This document shows positions 38,708-49,469 of a stretch of 64,000 nucleotides of DNA, piece after piece. The notes beneath the pieces were generated by a model. It saw only the letters and a program-made list of their open reading frames with translations, was not told where the DNA came from and did not search any database. How positions within the stretch are numbered: position 1 is the stretch's first letter; each line of letters opens with the position of its first letter. The DNA is from Staphylococcus epidermidis (GTDB lineage: Bacteria > Bacillota > Bacilli > Staphylococcales > Staphylococcaceae). The translations under genes and the position numbers were made by a program. The stretch lies in assembly GCF_006742205.1 (NCBI RefSeq), contig NZ_AP019721.1:1116001-1180000 (forward strand), in the 5' to 3' direction.

Positions 38708-39970
38708 ATGTTCAAATTCAATGAAGATGAAGAAAATTTAAAATGTTCTTTCTGTGGTAAAGATCAAGATCAAGTAAAAAAATTAGTCGCAGGAAGTGGC
38801 GTTTATATTTGTAATGAATGTATTGAATTGTGCTCAGAAATCGTTGAAGAAGAATTAGCACAAAATACATCTGAAGGATTTACGGAGTTACCAACTCCTA
38901 AAGAAATTATGGATCACCTCAATGAATATGTCATTGGTCAGGAAAAAGCCAAAAAATCATTAGCAGTTGCTGTATATAATCACTATAAGCGTATTCAACA
39001 ATTGGGTCCGAATGAAGATGATGTTGAATTACAAAAAAGTAATATCGCATTAATTGGGCCAACTGGTAGCGGTAAAACATTATTAGCTCAAACACTAGCT
39101 AAAACACTAAATGTACCATTTGCAATTGCTGATGCTACAAGTTTAACAGAAGCAGGTTATGTAGGTGATGACGTAGAAAACATCTTATTACGTCTTATTC
39201 AAGCTGCTGATTTCGACATTGATAAAGCTGAAAAAGGTATTATATATGTCGATGAAATTGATAAAATTGCGCGTAAATCTGAAAACACTTCAATCACGCG
39301 TGACGTGTCTGGTGAAGGTGTACAACAAGCATTGCTTAAAATTTTAGAAGGTACAACTGCTAGTGTACCGCCTCAAGGTGGTCGAAAGCATCCAAACCAA
39401 GAATTAATCCAAATTGATACGACAAACATCTTATTTATCTTAGGTGGAGCTTTTGATGGTATCGATGAAGTCATTAAGAGACGCTTAGGAGAAAAAGTGA
39501 TAGGATTTGCTAGTAATGAAGCAGATAAATATGATGAAGAAGCTTTACTGGAACAAATTCGTCCAGAGGATCTCCAATCATATGGCTTAATTCCAGAATT
39601 TATTGGTCGTGTACCTATAGTTGCTAATCTTGAAACTTTAGATGTTGCTGCACTTAAAAATATTTTAACTCAACCTAAAAATGCGCTAGTTAAACAATAC
39701 ACTAAAATGCTAGAGTTAGATAATGTAGAATTAGAGTTTTCTGAAGAGGCTCTATCTGCTATAAGTGAAAAAGCAATCGAACGTAAAACAGGAGCGCGTG
39801 GATTACGTTCAATTATAGAAGAAGCATTAATTGACATCATGTATGATGTACCTTCTTCTGAAAATGTAAGTAAAGTAGTCATTACTGAACAAACAATTAA
39901 TGAAGAAATTGAGCCTGAATTATATGATGATGAAGGAAATCTAATTAATAAGAACAAGACATCTGCTTAA
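38708..39970 (+). CDS. clpX: ATP-dependent protease ATPase subunit ClpX
   Basis: 420 residues. Zinc-binding domain with C13, C16, C35 and C38; AAA+ module with Walker A GPTGSGKT near 118, Walker [11 protein letters not shown] near 178, the ClpP-docking IGF loop (VIGFASN near 263) and sensor-2 [10 protein letters not shown] near 365. It unfolds tagged substrates for ClpP. Own promoter upstream and terminator behind. Confidence 0.97.
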
Positions 39971-39985
39971 AATATTTGATTTAAG

Positions 39986-40019
39986 ACTGAGTCACGTGAA
40001 TTGTGACTCGGTTTTTTTA
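39986..40019 (+). terminator. Terminator after clpX
   Basis: ACTGAGTCAC / GTGACTCGGT (39986-39995 with 40003-40012) followed by TTTTTTT. Confidence 0.92.
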
Positions 40020-40081
40020 TATGTAAATATAGAAAAAAATGTTAAAGTTAATTATACAATAGTATAAGAAAGAGGAAGTCT

Positions 40082-40669
40082 ATGAATATAAATTTTAATA
40101 ATATTAACTTAATTATAAGTGCTGTAAAAAAAGCACAGTATCCTGACACTGGATTAACAGAAGTAGCGTTAAGTGGACGCTCAAATGTAGGGAAATCTAC
40201 ATTTATTAATAGTATGATTGGGCGTAAAAATATGGCGAGAACGTCACAACAACCTGGTAAGACACAGACATTGAATTTCTATAATATAGATGAACAACTT
40301 ATTTTTGTTGATGTACCAGGATATGGATACGCTAAAGTAAGTAAAGTTCAACGAGAAAAATTTGGTAAAATGATTGAAGAATATATTACACAACGAGAGA
40401 ATTTAAAACTTGTTATTCAACTTGTCGATTTAAGACATCAACCTACTGAAGATGATGTGCTTATGTACAATTATCTTAAACATTTTGATATACCAACACT
40501 TGTAATATGTACTAAAGAAGATAAAATTGCCAAAGGAAAAGTACAAAAGCATATCAAAAGAATAAAAGACAAATTAGAATTAGAATCTGGAGATAATATT
40601 ATAAGTTATTCTTCAATTAAAAATAGTAAACAGCAAGAAATTTGGAACTTTATTGAAACATATATATAA
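40082..40669 (+). CDS. ysxC: Ribosome-biogenesis GTPase YsxC/EngB
   Basis: 195 residues. G1 [10 protein letters not shown] near 31, G3 DVPGYGYAK near 75, G4 TKEDK near 142, and the family helix region between. Essential GTPase that helps late 50S assembly. It follows clpX after a terminator and uses AGAGGAAG as ribosome site. Confidence 0.95.
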
Positions 40670-40838
40670 ATTTTTTCAATTAGAGAAATGTATTTTAACC
40701 ACAATTAAAAAATGTCGGTATTTTGGCAAAAAATTGAATGTAGATTATAATCTTTCTAATTTATTTAAGCATTCCACTTAAACATCTTTTTAAATGTGTT
40801 ATACTTGTTTTATTGTTAGTATATGGAGGGCGTTATAA

Positions 40839-42185
40839 ATGCATTTTGTTGCAATTAGCATAAATCATCGAACAGCTGATGTAACATTAAGAGAGCAAGT
40901 TGCTTTTAGAGATGATGCCTTACGATTAGCACATGAAGATTTATATGAAACTAAAGCAATTTTAGAAAATGTCATTTTATCTACATGTAATCGTACTGAA
41001 GTATACGCTATTGTTGATCAAGTTCATACAGGACGTTATTATATACAAAGATTTTTAGCGCGCTCTTTTGGATTTGAGGTAGATGATATTAAAGATATGT
41101 CGGAAGTTAAAGTGGGGGACGATGCAGTTGAACATTTATTGCGTGTCACTTCTGGCTTAGATTCAATTGTGCTTGGTGAAACACAAATTTTAGGACAAAT
41201 GCGCGATGCATTTTTCTTAGCGCAAAATACTGGTACAACTGGAACGATTTTTAATCATTTATTTAAACAAGCGATTACTTTTGCTAAAAAAGCACACAGT
41301 GAAACAGACATTGCAGATAATGCTGTGAGTGTTTCTTATGCTGCTGTTGAATTAGCTAAAAAGGTATTTGGAAAATTAAAAAGTAAACATGCTGTCGTTA
41401 TTGGAGCAGGGGAAATGGGTGAATTATCACTCTTAAATCTTTTAGGTTCTGGAATTTCAAATGTAACAATTGTTAATCGGACATTATCTAAAGCTAAAAT
41501 TTTAGCCGAAAAACACAATGTTTCATATGATTCACTTTCAGCATTACCATCTTTATTAGAAACAACGGACATAGTAATTAGTTCTACAAGTGCTGAAGAC
41601 TATATCATCACTAATTCTATGGTGAAAACAATTTCAGAAACTAGAAAACTGGATTCATTAGTTCTGATTGATATTGCGGTTCCACGAGACATTGAACCAG
41701 GGATTGATGCAATTACAAATATTTTTAATTATGATGTTGATGATTTGAAAGATTTGGTAGATGCCAATTTAAGAGAACGTCAATTAGCTGCTGAAACTAT
41801 TGCAGGACAAATACCTGAGGAGATTGATTCACACAACGAATGGGTTAATATGCTTGGTGTTGTACCTGTAATCAGAGCTTTACGTGAAAAAGCTATGAAT
41901 ATCCAAGCAGAAACTATGGAAAGTATTGATCGTAAATTGCCAGATCTCTCTGAAAGAGAACGTAAAGTCATTTCGAAACATACAAAAAGTATTATCAATC
42001 AAATGTTAAAAGATCCTATCAAACAGGCTAAGGAATTAAGTACTGATAAAAAAAGTAATGAAAAATTAGAGCTATTTCAAAACATATTTGATATTGAAGC
42101 CGAAGATCCTCGTGAAAAAGCAAAGTTAGAAAAAGAGAGTAGAGCAAAGGAAATCTTAGCGCATCGAATATTTAGTTTTGAATAA
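40839..42185 (+). CDS. hemA: Glutamyl-tRNA reductase
   Basis: 448 residues. Catalytic C50 in [11 protein letters not shown], glutamate-binding [15 protein letters not shown] near 105, NADPH-binding [14 protein letters not shown] near 188, and a C-terminal dimerisation spine. It reduces Glu-tRNA to glutamate-1-semialdehyde, the first and controlled step of haem synthesis. Head gene of hemA-hemX-hemC-hemD-hemB-hemL. TATACT at 40800-40805 is a possible -10. Confidence 0.97.
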   Translation: MHFVAISINHRTADVTLREQVAFRDDALRLAHEDLYETKAILENVILSTCNRTEVYAIVDQVHTGRYYIQRFLARSFGFEVDDIKDMSEVKVGDDAVEHLLRVTSGLDSIVLGETQILGQMRDAFFLAQNTGTTGTIFNHLFKQAITFAKKAHSETDIADNAVSVSYAAVELAKKVFGKLKSKHAVVIGAGEMGELSLLNLLGSGISNVTIVNRTLSKAKILAEKHNVSYDSLSALPSLLETTDIVISSTSAEDYIITNSMVKTISETRKLDSLVLIDIAVPRDIEPGIDAITNIFNYDVDDLKDLVDANLRERQLAAETIAGQIPEEIDSHNEWVNMLGVVPVIRALREKAMNIQAETMESIDRKLPDLSERERKVISKHTKSIINQMLKDPIKQAKELSTDKKSNEKLELFQNIFDIEAEDPREKAKLEKESRAKEILAHRIFSFE

Positions 42186-42206
42186 GCATATTAATTTGGT
42201 GATGAT

Positions 42207-43019
42207 ATGCAAGAAACCCTGTTAATTCGATTTCATGAAATCATATTAATGATTTATCTGTTTAGTATTATATGTTACTTTGTTGATTTCATTAATAAAA
42301 ATTATAAGACTAGAACTGTAGGTTTTTATTCATTAGGGATTGTTTGGGTTTTACAAACAATCTCTTTGTCTATTTTTTTTATTCATACTAAACAAGTGCC
42401 ACTAGGTTCTATATTTGACGTTTTTTTCTCTTTAACTTGGATTATTATATCAATTTCGTTGATATTGAATTTGATTAAAGTAATGAATTTTTCTGTTTTT
42501 TTCCTTAATTTGATTGGATTTATCCTAATGAGTTTAAATACTTTTCAGCCTGAACATTATCAAACGCAAATTCAACAAATTGCAGTAATTAATGAATTAT
42601 TACTTGTTCATATAGCACTTGCAGTATTAAGTTATGCATTTTTTGCAATCGCATTTGTAAATTCATTACTCTACATTATTCAATATCGAAATTTAAAGGA
42701 GAAAAATTTCGATCAAAATTACTTTAGAATTGGTAGTGTTGCTACTTTAGAAACCATCGTTTTCTATTCAACACTTGTTGCATGGATTATCCTTATATTA
42801 AGTACGATTTTAGGTGCACAATGGGGTATCTTTGCAGTCGGTAAACAAATATTTATAGATCCAAAAGTAATATTTTCAACAATTATTACTTTATTATATG
42901 GTGTTTATATTTTCATTAGAATAAAAAAATGGATATCACAAAGAAATCTTATCTACTTTAACATTATATTATTTTGTTTGTGTATGATTAATTTATTCTT
43001 TTTAACTCATTTTAGATAA
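42207..43019 (+). CDS. hemX: HemX, membrane regulator of haem synthesis
   Basis: 270 residues, about eight membrane helices, related to the CcsA/ResC cytochrome-c assembly family; His residues in LVHIALAVLSYAFFAIAFVN fit that fold. In S. aureus HemX lowers the amount of HemA, linking membrane state to haem synthesis; that function is carried over by homology and position. It begins 21 bases after hemA. Confidence 0.9.
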   Translation: MQETLLIRFHEIILMIYLFSIICYFVDFINKNYKTRTVGFYSLGIVWVLQTISLSIFFIHTKQVPLGSIFDVFFSLTWIIISISLILNLIKVMNFSVFFLNLIGFILMSLNTFQPEHYQTQIQQIAVINELLLVHIALAVLSYAFFAIAFVNSLLYIIQYRNLKEKNFDQNYFRIGSVATLETIVFYSTLVAWIILILSTILGAQWGIFAVGKQIFIDPKVIFSTIITLLYGVYIFIRIKKWISQRNLIYFNIILFCLCMINLFFLTHFR

Positions 43020-43072
43020 GAAATAACTTGTTTTTCATATAAAAAAACCGGTATCGAGGAGGCATTTAACGT

Positions 43073-43999
43073 ATGCGTAAATTAATTGTTGGGTCGCGAA
43101 GAAGTAAATTAGCGCTAACACAAAGTCAACAATTTATAGATAAATTAAAATTTATCGATCCGTCTTTGGATATTGAAATAAAAGAAATTGTAACTAAAGG
43201 CGACAAAATTGTAGATAAACAATTATCCAAAGTTGGAGGTAAAGGACTTTTTGTTAAGGAAATCCAAAATGAATTATTTAATAAAGAGATAGATATGGCG
43301 ATTCATTCTCTAAAAGATGTACCAAGTATGATTCCTGACGGTCTTACCTTAGGATGTATTCCTGACAGAGAAATTCCTTTTGATGCCTATATAGCAAAAA
43401 ATCATATACCATTACAAGAATTGTCTGAGGGCAGCATTGTAGGTACAAGTTCTTTACGTCGTGGCGCTCAAATTTTATCAAAATACCCACATTTAAAAAT
43501 TAAGTGGATTCGTGGAAACATTGATACTCGATTAAAAAAATTAGAGACTGAAGATTATGATGCTATTATATTAGCTGCTGCTGGATTAAAACGCATGGGT
43601 TGGTCAGATAATATTGTTACGACTTATCTTGATCGAGATATATTACTGCCAGCTATAGGGCAGGGTGCACTTGGTATTGAGTGTAGGAGTGATGACAAAG
43701 AACTTTTAGATTTACTATCTAAAGTACACAATCATGATGTAGCACAATGTGTGACTGCTGAACGTACTTTTCTATCAGAAATGGATGGCAGTTGTCAGGT
43801 TCCTATAGGTGGATATGCAACAATTGCTCAAGATAACCAAATTGAATTTACAGGACTGATTATGTCTCCAGATGGTAAGGAAAGATATGAGCATACAGCA
43901 TTGGGTACTGATCCTGTAAAATTGGGTATAGAAGTGAGTCAAGTACTTAAAAAACAAGGTGCTTATGACATAATTAAAAAATTAAACGAAGCAGAATAA
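43073..43999 (+). CDS. hemC: Porphobilinogen deaminase
   Basis: 308 residues. [14 protein letters not shown] at the start, [11 protein letters not shown] near 56, HSLKDVP near 80, and the cofactor-attachment Cys in [10 protein letters not shown] near 242. It joins four porphobilinogens into hydroxymethylbilane. ATG follows CGAGGAGGC. Confidence 0.97.
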   Translation: MRKLIVGSRRSKLALTQSQQFIDKLKFIDPSLDIEIKEIVTKGDKIVDKQLSKVGGKGLFVKEIQNELFNKEIDMAIHSLKDVPSMIPDGLTLGCIPDREIPFDAYIAKNHIPLQELSEGSIVGTSSLRRGAQILSKYPHLKIKWIRGNIDTRLKKLETEDYDAIILAAAGLKRMGWSDNIVTTYLDRDILLPAIGQGALGIECRSDDKELLDLLSKVHNHDVAQCVTAERTFLSEMDGSCQVPIGGYATIAQDNQIEFTGLIMSPDGKERYEHTALGTDPVKLGIEVSQVLKKQGAYDIIKKLNEAE

Positions 44000-44032
44000 T
44001 ACTAAACTCTATTATAGAGGTGAAATAAATTT

Positions 44033-44713
44033 ATGAAACCAGTTATAGTTATGACGCAGACGAATGAAGTTCATAGTCATTTAGTTGATATTATCCATAA
44101 GCCTTTTATCCAACTAAAACAACTTCATTTTAATGAAAAATTGCTTGATCATAGCTACGACTGGCTTATTTTTTCGTCTAAAAACGCAGTAAAATACTTT
44201 TATCCTTATTTAAAAAACGTTAAAGTTAAAAAGGTAGCTGTTATAGGTGATAAGACAGCTCAGTATTGTAATGAATTAGGTATTAGTGTCGACTTTGTGC
44301 CACGTGATTTTTCTCAAGAAGGCTTTTTGGACGAGTTTAAGATTAGCGAACAACATTTATTGTTGCCCTCAAGTGAAAAAGCACGTCCTAAATTAGTTCA
44401 ACAATTGAGCAAATATAATGAAGTCGTTAAAATTGATTTATATAGACCAGTACCGAATTTTAAAAATATAAGTCAAGTTAAGTCTCTTGTTAGAAAACAT
44501 CAAATAGACGCAGTGACTTTTTCTAGTTCCTCTGCAGTTGAATTTTATTTCAAAGAGGACAATGTGCCTGAATTTGATCATTATTTTGCTATCGGTAAGC
44601 AAACTGCTAGGACCATTTTAAAATTCAATACATCTGTAAAAGTGGCAAATAAACAAACATTAGATTCACTTATTGATAAAATAATAGAAAGTAGGGAACA
44701 AAATGAAATTTGA
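44033..44713 (+). CDS. hemD: Uroporphyrinogen-III synthase
   Basis: 226 residues. A divergent family, recognised here by two Rossmann-like halves ([13 protein letters not shown] near 45, [13 protein letters not shown] near 165, [11 protein letters not shown] near 190) and by position between hemC and hemB. It closes hydroxymethylbilane with ring-D inversion. Its last 11 bases overlap hemB. Confidence 0.92.
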
Positions 44714-45677
44714 TAGACATAGAAGATTGCGTTCATCTAAGACAATGCGTGATTTAGTAAGAGAAACTCATGTTAGAAAAGAAGATTTAATATATCCAAT
44801 ATTTGTAGTTGAGCAAGATGATATAAAAAGTGAAATTAAATCACTACCAGGCATATACCAAATTAGTTTAAATTTATTGCATGAAGAGATTAAAGAGGCA
44901 TATGATTTAGGTATTAGAGCAATCATGTTCTTCGGTGTGCCAAATGACAAAGACGACATTGGATCTGGTGCATATGATCATAATGGAGTTGTTCAAGAAG
45001 CGACACGAATATCTAAGAATTTATATAAGGATTTACTTATTGTTGCAGATACTTGTCTTTGTGAATACACAGACCACGGACACTGTGGCGTTATTGACGA
45101 TCATACGCATGATGTAGACAATGATAAATCACTTCCATTACTTGTAAAAACAGCTATTTCTCAAGTTGAAGCTGGAGCTGACATCATTGCTCCAAGTAAT
45201 ATGATGGATGGTTTTGTTGCTGAAATTCGTGAAGGCCTTGATCAAGCGGGATATCAAAATATTCCTATCATGAGTTATGGTATTAAATATGCATCAAGCT
45301 TTTTCGGTCCATTCAGAGATGCTGCAGATTCAGCACCTTCTTTTGGGGATAGAAAAACCTATCAAATGGATCCTGCAAACCGTTTAGAGGCATTAAGAGA
45401 ATTGGAAAGTGATCTTAAAGAAGGTTGCGATATGATGATAGTTAAACCATCTTTAAGTTATCTAGATATTATTAGAGATGTAAAAAATAATACGAACGTG
45501 CCAGTCGTAGCATACAACGTTAGTGGAGAATATAGTATGACAAAAGCAGCAGCGTTAAATGGTTGGATAGATGAAGAGAAAATTGTTATGGAACAAATGA
45601 TATCTATGAAACGTGCAGGTGCTGATTTAATAATTACTTATTTTGCAAAAGATATCTGTCGTTATTTAGATAAATAG
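44703..45677 (+). CDS. hemB: Delta-aminolevulinic acid dehydratase (porphobilinogen synthase)
   Basis: 324 residues. Zinc cysteines in [16 protein letters not shown] near 118-130, and the two Schiff-base lysines in [11 protein letters not shown] near 196 and [12 protein letters not shown] near 249. It condenses two 5-aminolevulinates. Starts inside the end of hemD with AGTAGGGAAC before the ATG, so translation is coupled. Confidence 0.97.
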
Positions 45678-45697
45678 ATGATAATTGAGGAGGTCAT

Positions 45698-46984
45698 ATG
45701 ATGAGTTTTGAAAAATCTATTAAAGCAATGGAGCAAGCTGAGAAATTAATGCCTGGCGGTGTTAACAGTCCCGTAAGAGCATTTAAATCAGTAGACACAC
45801 CAGCTATTTTTATGGATCATGGTGAAGGATCTAAAATATATGATATTGATGGAAATGAATACATTGATTATGTGCTAAGTTGGGGCCCATTAATTCTGGG
45901 ACATAAAAATCAACAAGTTATATCCAAATTACATGAAGCAGTAGATAAAGGTACAAGCTTCGGCGCTTCAACACTTCAAGAAAATAAACTTGCTGAACTT
46001 GTGATTGACCGTGTACCTTCAATTGAAAAAGTAAGAATGGTTTCCTCAGGAACTGAAGCTACTTTAGACACACTTCGTTTAGCTAGGGGTTATACAGGAC
46101 GTAATAAAATTATAAAATTTGAAGGGTGTTATCATGGACACAGTGATTCTTTATTGATTAAAGCAGGATCAGGTGTTGCAACACTAGGTTTACCTGATTC
46201 ACCAGGCGTCCCTGAAGGTATTGCTAAAAACACTATCACGGTGCCATATAATGATTTAGATTCACTTAAATTAGCGTTCGAAAAATATGGCGATGATATT
46301 GCTGGTGTTATTGTTGAACCGGTTGCTGGAAATATGGGTGTAGTGCCTCCAGTGAATGGATTTCTACAAGGTTTAAGAGATATTACTAATGAATATGGAG
46401 CATTACTTATATTTGATGAAGTGATGACTGGTTTCCGTGTAGGTTATAATTGTGCGCAAGGATACTTTGGTGTAACACCTGATTTAACTTGCTTAGGAAA
46501 AGTGATAGGTGGAGGTTTACCCGTTGGAGCTTTTGGTGGTAAAAAAGAAATTATGGATTACATTGCTCCTGTTGGGACTATTTATCAAGCTGGCACACTT
46601 TCAGGTAATCCTTTAGCAATGACTAGTGGTTATGAAACATTGAGTCAACTTACTCCTGAATCTTATGAGTATTTTAATTCTCTAGGAGATATACTTGAAA
46701 AAGGATTAAAAGAGGTATTTGCTAAGCATAATGTTCCAATCACAGTAAATCGCGCTGGTTCAATGATTGGTTACTTCTTAAATGAGGGGCCTGTAACAAA
46801 TTTTGAGGAAGCAAATAAAAGTGATTTAAAATTATTTAGTAATATGTATAGAGAAATGGCTAAGGAAGGTGTTTTCCTACCACCTTCACAATTTGAAGGA
46901 ACATTTTTATCAACTGCACATACTAAAGATGATATTGAGAAAACTATCCAAGCATTTGATAATGCATTAAGTCGTATTGTGTGA
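45698..46984 (+). CDS. hemL: Glutamate-1-semialdehyde 2,1-aminomutase
   Basis: 428 residues. PLP enzyme with [15 protein letters not shown] near 18, [20 protein letters not shown] near 118, [10 protein letters not shown] near 240 and the PLP-binding Lys in [14 protein letters not shown] near 268. It turns glutamate-1-semialdehyde into 5-aminolevulinate, the product of HemA chemistry. The start is one of two adjacent ATGs behind TGAGGAGGTC. Last gene of the haem operon. Confidence 0.96.
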   Translation: MMSFEKSIKAMEQAEKLMPGGVNSPVRAFKSVDTPAIFMDHGEGSKIYDIDGNEYIDYVLSWGPLILGHKNQQVISKLHEAVDKGTSFGASTLQENKLAELVIDRVPSIEKVRMVSSGTEATLDTLRLARGYTGRNKIIKFEGCYHGHSDSLLIKAGSGVATLGLPDSPGVPEGIAKNTITVPYNDLDSLKLAFEKYGDDIAGVIVEPVAGNMGVVPPVNGFLQGLRDITNEYGALLIFDEVMTGFRVGYNCAQGYFGVTPDLTCLGKVIGGGLPVGAFGGKKEIMDYIAPVGTIYQAGTLSGNPLAMTSGYETLSQLTPESYEYFNSLGDILEKGLKEVFAKHNVPITVNRAGSMIGYFLNEGPVTNFEEANKSDLKLFSNMYREMAKEGVFLPPSQFEGTFLSTAHTKDDIEKTIQAFDNALSRIV

Positions 46985-47016
46985 TAATTTTAAAATATAA
47001 TTATTTAAATTAATTG

Positions 47017-47050
47017 AGTCTAGGGCAAAAGTCAATGTCCTAGACTTTCT
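47017..47050 (+). terminator. Terminator of the hem operon
   Basis: AGTCTAGGGCA / TGTCCTAGACT (47017-47026 area with 47036-47046, one G-T pair) followed by TTCTT. Confidence 0.78.
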
Positions 47051-47130
47051 TAACTTATAAGTAGTTTATAACTGAATTAAAAATGCACTTATATCAACTT
47101 TTAAAGCTATGTTATGTCATCAATACAGTA

Positions 47131-47230
47131 AATTCCACTTAGAAATTCAACAGACAAGGCGAGTTGGGGTTTGGGGCCCTAACAAAAAGAATTTCACTGA
47201 GAAATTCAACAGACAGGGCAAGTTGGGGTT
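47131..47230 (-). repeat. STAR-like intergenic repeat
   Basis: Two direct copies of a 41-base unit (47131-47171 and 47190-47230, four differences), each containing GAAATTCAACAGACA and ending AGTTGGGGTT. Between them, read leftward, is TTTGTTAGGGCCCC (47173-47186), which fits the S. aureus STAR core TNTGTTGNGGCCCN with one mismatch. The 41-base unit also matches the STAR spacer pattern as I remember it. Confidence 0.8.
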
Positions 47231-47332
47231 CGATGGTGGACTAGGAATTTAAGATGCATTTTGTTCTACTCTTTGAATTTAAATAAAGTTAGAAATTTTG
47301 TGACTTACTTTTAACGAAAGTAGAGTGGTATT

Positions 47333-48400
47333 TTGAAGCGGAATTTTATTAATAATTTAATCATATTATTAATTGCTATTATGTTAAGTCTGTTATTAAA
47401 AATGTTACATGTGATTTTGCCATTTATGTTTGGACCAATATTAGCGGCGTTATTATGTGTAAAAGTATTAAAATTAAAAATACGATGGCCATTTTGGTTG
47501 AGTCAAATTGGTTTAATACTACTTGGAGTTCAAATTGGCTCTACCTTCACACAACAAGTGATTAAAGACATAAGTAAAAATTGGCTAACTATCGTTTTTG
47601 TCACTATCCTACTAATTTTATTAGCTTTGATAATTGCATTCTTTTTTAAGAAAATTGCACAAGTAAATTTAGAAACTGCAATTTTAAGTGTTATACCAGG
47701 TGCGCTAAGCCAAATGTTAGTGATGGCAGAAGAAAATAAGAAAGCAAATATATTAGTTGTGAGTTTAACACAGACATCACGTGTAATATTTGTTGTTATT
47801 TTAGTACCACTTATTTCGTATTTTTTTCAGGATAACCATCATGAAATGAATCATACTACAATGGAAGTACCCACACTTTCTCAGACTTTAAATATATGGC
47901 AAATAATCATCTTATTCTCAATGGTGGGAATCATCTATATAGGAATGTCAAAAATTAACTTCCCCACTAAACAATTATTAGCACCTATAATAGTTTTAAT
48001 TATATGGAATATGACAACACATTTAACATTTTCACTAGATCATTGGTTGTTAGCCACAGCGCAACTTATTTATATGATACGTATTGGATTACAGATTGCC
48101 AACTTAATGAGTGATTTAAAGGGAAGAATTGCAATAGCAATAGCCTTTCAAAATATAATGCTCATAGTCACAACGTTTATAATGATAATAGGAATACATT
48201 TGATTACTAATGAATCCATCAATGAATTGTTTTTAGGAGCAGCACCAGGAGGTATGAGTCAAATAGTTTTAGTGGCTATGGCTACTGGAGCTGATGTAGC
48301 GATGATTTCAAGCTATCACATTTTTAGAATATTTTTTATATTATTTGTCATTGCGCCACTAATTGGTTATTTTATTAATGTTAAATTAAATAATAAATGA
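47333..48400 (+). CDS. AbrB-family integral membrane protein (COG3180)
   Basis: 355 residues, about ten membrane helices, with an internal duplication: LSVIPGALSQMLVMAEE near 120 and LGAAPGGMSQIVLVAMATGA near 303 are the two copies of the family motif. Family members were once named ammonia monooxygenase or AbrB regulators; both names are misleading and no function is established. Starts at TTG with only a weak AGAGTGG ribosome site. Alone between the hem operon and tag. Confidence 0.8.
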   Translation: MKRNFINNLIILLIAIMLSLLLKMLHVILPFMFGPILAALLCVKVLKLKIRWPFWLSQIGLILLGVQIGSTFTQQVIKDISKNWLTIVFVTILLILLALIIAFFFKKIAQVNLETAILSVIPGALSQMLVMAEENKKANILVVSLTQTSRVIFVVILVPLISYFFQDNHHEMNHTTMEVPTLSQTLNIWQIIILFSMVGIIYIGMSKINFPTKQLLAPIIVLIIWNMTTHLTFSLDHWLLATAQLIYMIRIGLQIANLMSDLKGRIAIAIAFQNIMLIVTTFIMIIGIHLITNESINELFLGAAPGGMSQIVLVAMATGADVAMISSYHIFRIFFILFVIAPLIGYFINVKLNNK

Positions 48401-48566
48401 TTTTAATGACTTAAGTTATACATTTTTAAATAAAACTTCGAAAATATTTGCGAGTAATTGTAATTACTTAAAAGTAAAATCTAGATAAATTAAACGTTGT
48501 AAACTTTTAGTATGCGTGAAAAACTCATATTGTTTGAATATCCGCAGCGCAACTTATGTCTATGCT

Positions 48567-49127
48567 TCACTCATGATTTGGTTTGAAAGGACATCCTTCA
48601 AGATGTGAGTCATACAATCCAGCAGCTTCTAAGAATGAGAACACGGTTACTGGACCTAAAAATTTAAAACCATATGCTTTTAAATCTTTTGATAATTGAG
48701 TAGCTCTTTGATCAACTTTTTTACGATCTCTAGGTTTTTTATAACCCATATTTATGGGTTGATGATTTACATAAGACCATAAAAATTTACTAAAACTACC
48801 ATAGTCTTTTTCAATTTTTAAATATCCCTTCGCTTGGCTCACAATTGCTTCTAACTTTTTACGATTATGAATAATGTTTGGGAATTTCATTAAATAATCA
48901 ATATCCTGTTCAGTCATATGTGCGATAAATTGAGGTTCAAAGTTGTAAAATGCCTGTTCATACGATTCTTTTTTCTTTAATATTGTCAACCATGATAATC
49001 CTGCATGTTGTGATTCAAGAGCCATTAGCTTAAATAATTCTTTGCTATCATAGATTGGTTGTCCCCAATAATAATCATGATACTCTATATAGATAGGATC
49101 AGTTGTGTTAAAAGCACATTCATTCAT
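48567..49127 (-). CDS. tag: DNA-3-methyladenine glycosylase I
   Basis: 186 residues from the ATG at 49127 (MNECAFNTTDP), which has TGGAGATG nine bases ahead; an earlier in-frame ATG adds 13 residues and lacks a site. With this start the zinc ligands fall at C4 and H17 as in E. coli Tag, with the other two near the end (SHLEGCPF). It removes 3-methyladenine from alkylated DNA. Read leftward, convergent with the AbrB-type gene. Confidence 0.95.
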   Translation of the reverse strand: MNECAFNTTDPIYIEYHDYYWGQPIYDSKELFKLMALESQHAGLSWLTILKKKESYEQAFYNFEPQFIAHMTEQDIDYLMKFPNIIHNRKKLEAIVSQAKGYLKIEKDYGSFSKFLWSYVNHQPINMGYKKPRDRKKVDQRATQLSKDLKAYGFKFLGPVTVFSFLEAAGLYDSHLEGCPFKPNHE

Positions 49128-49214
49128 AATTTCATCTCCAATACATTGACTTATTTTAATATCCATTATAATATAAATGAGTAAAAGAATATATTATTTG
49201 GGAAGAGTAAGTTT

Positions 49215-49455
49215 ATATCATTTTAAAGAGAGCATATGGTGGCTGTGAATATGTAAATGATTAAGTCTGAAGGTAGCCCTATTTTATAACTTCTATTGAA
49301 ACATAGACGACAAGTAGGTAGAAGCGTGTATGAGCGTTAATCAGAGACTTAAGTGCTTGAAGAAAAGAATGAATTATTTCTTCTTGAATATAGGTGGTAC
49401 CACGGAACAGAACATCCGTCCTATTTTTTATAGGATGGATGTTCTTTTTATTTTT
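49215..49455 (+). ncRNA. T-box leader of valS
   Basis: Stem I region starts near AGAGAGCATATGG. T-box core AGGTGGTACCACG is at 49392-49404. A terminator stem AGAACATCCGTCCTA / TAGGATGGATGTTCT (49409-49423 with 49431-49445) plus T tract follows. A GTA (Val) codon in GAAGGTAGCCC near 49274 is a possible specifier, not proven. Confidence 0.9.
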
Positions 49456-49469
49456 TAGGAGGTAGACAT

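Noticed and set aside
47131-47230. CRISPR-like array from the two direct repeats
   Set aside because: Only two units, with an 18-base spacer, no cas genes, and the pattern fits STAR elements.
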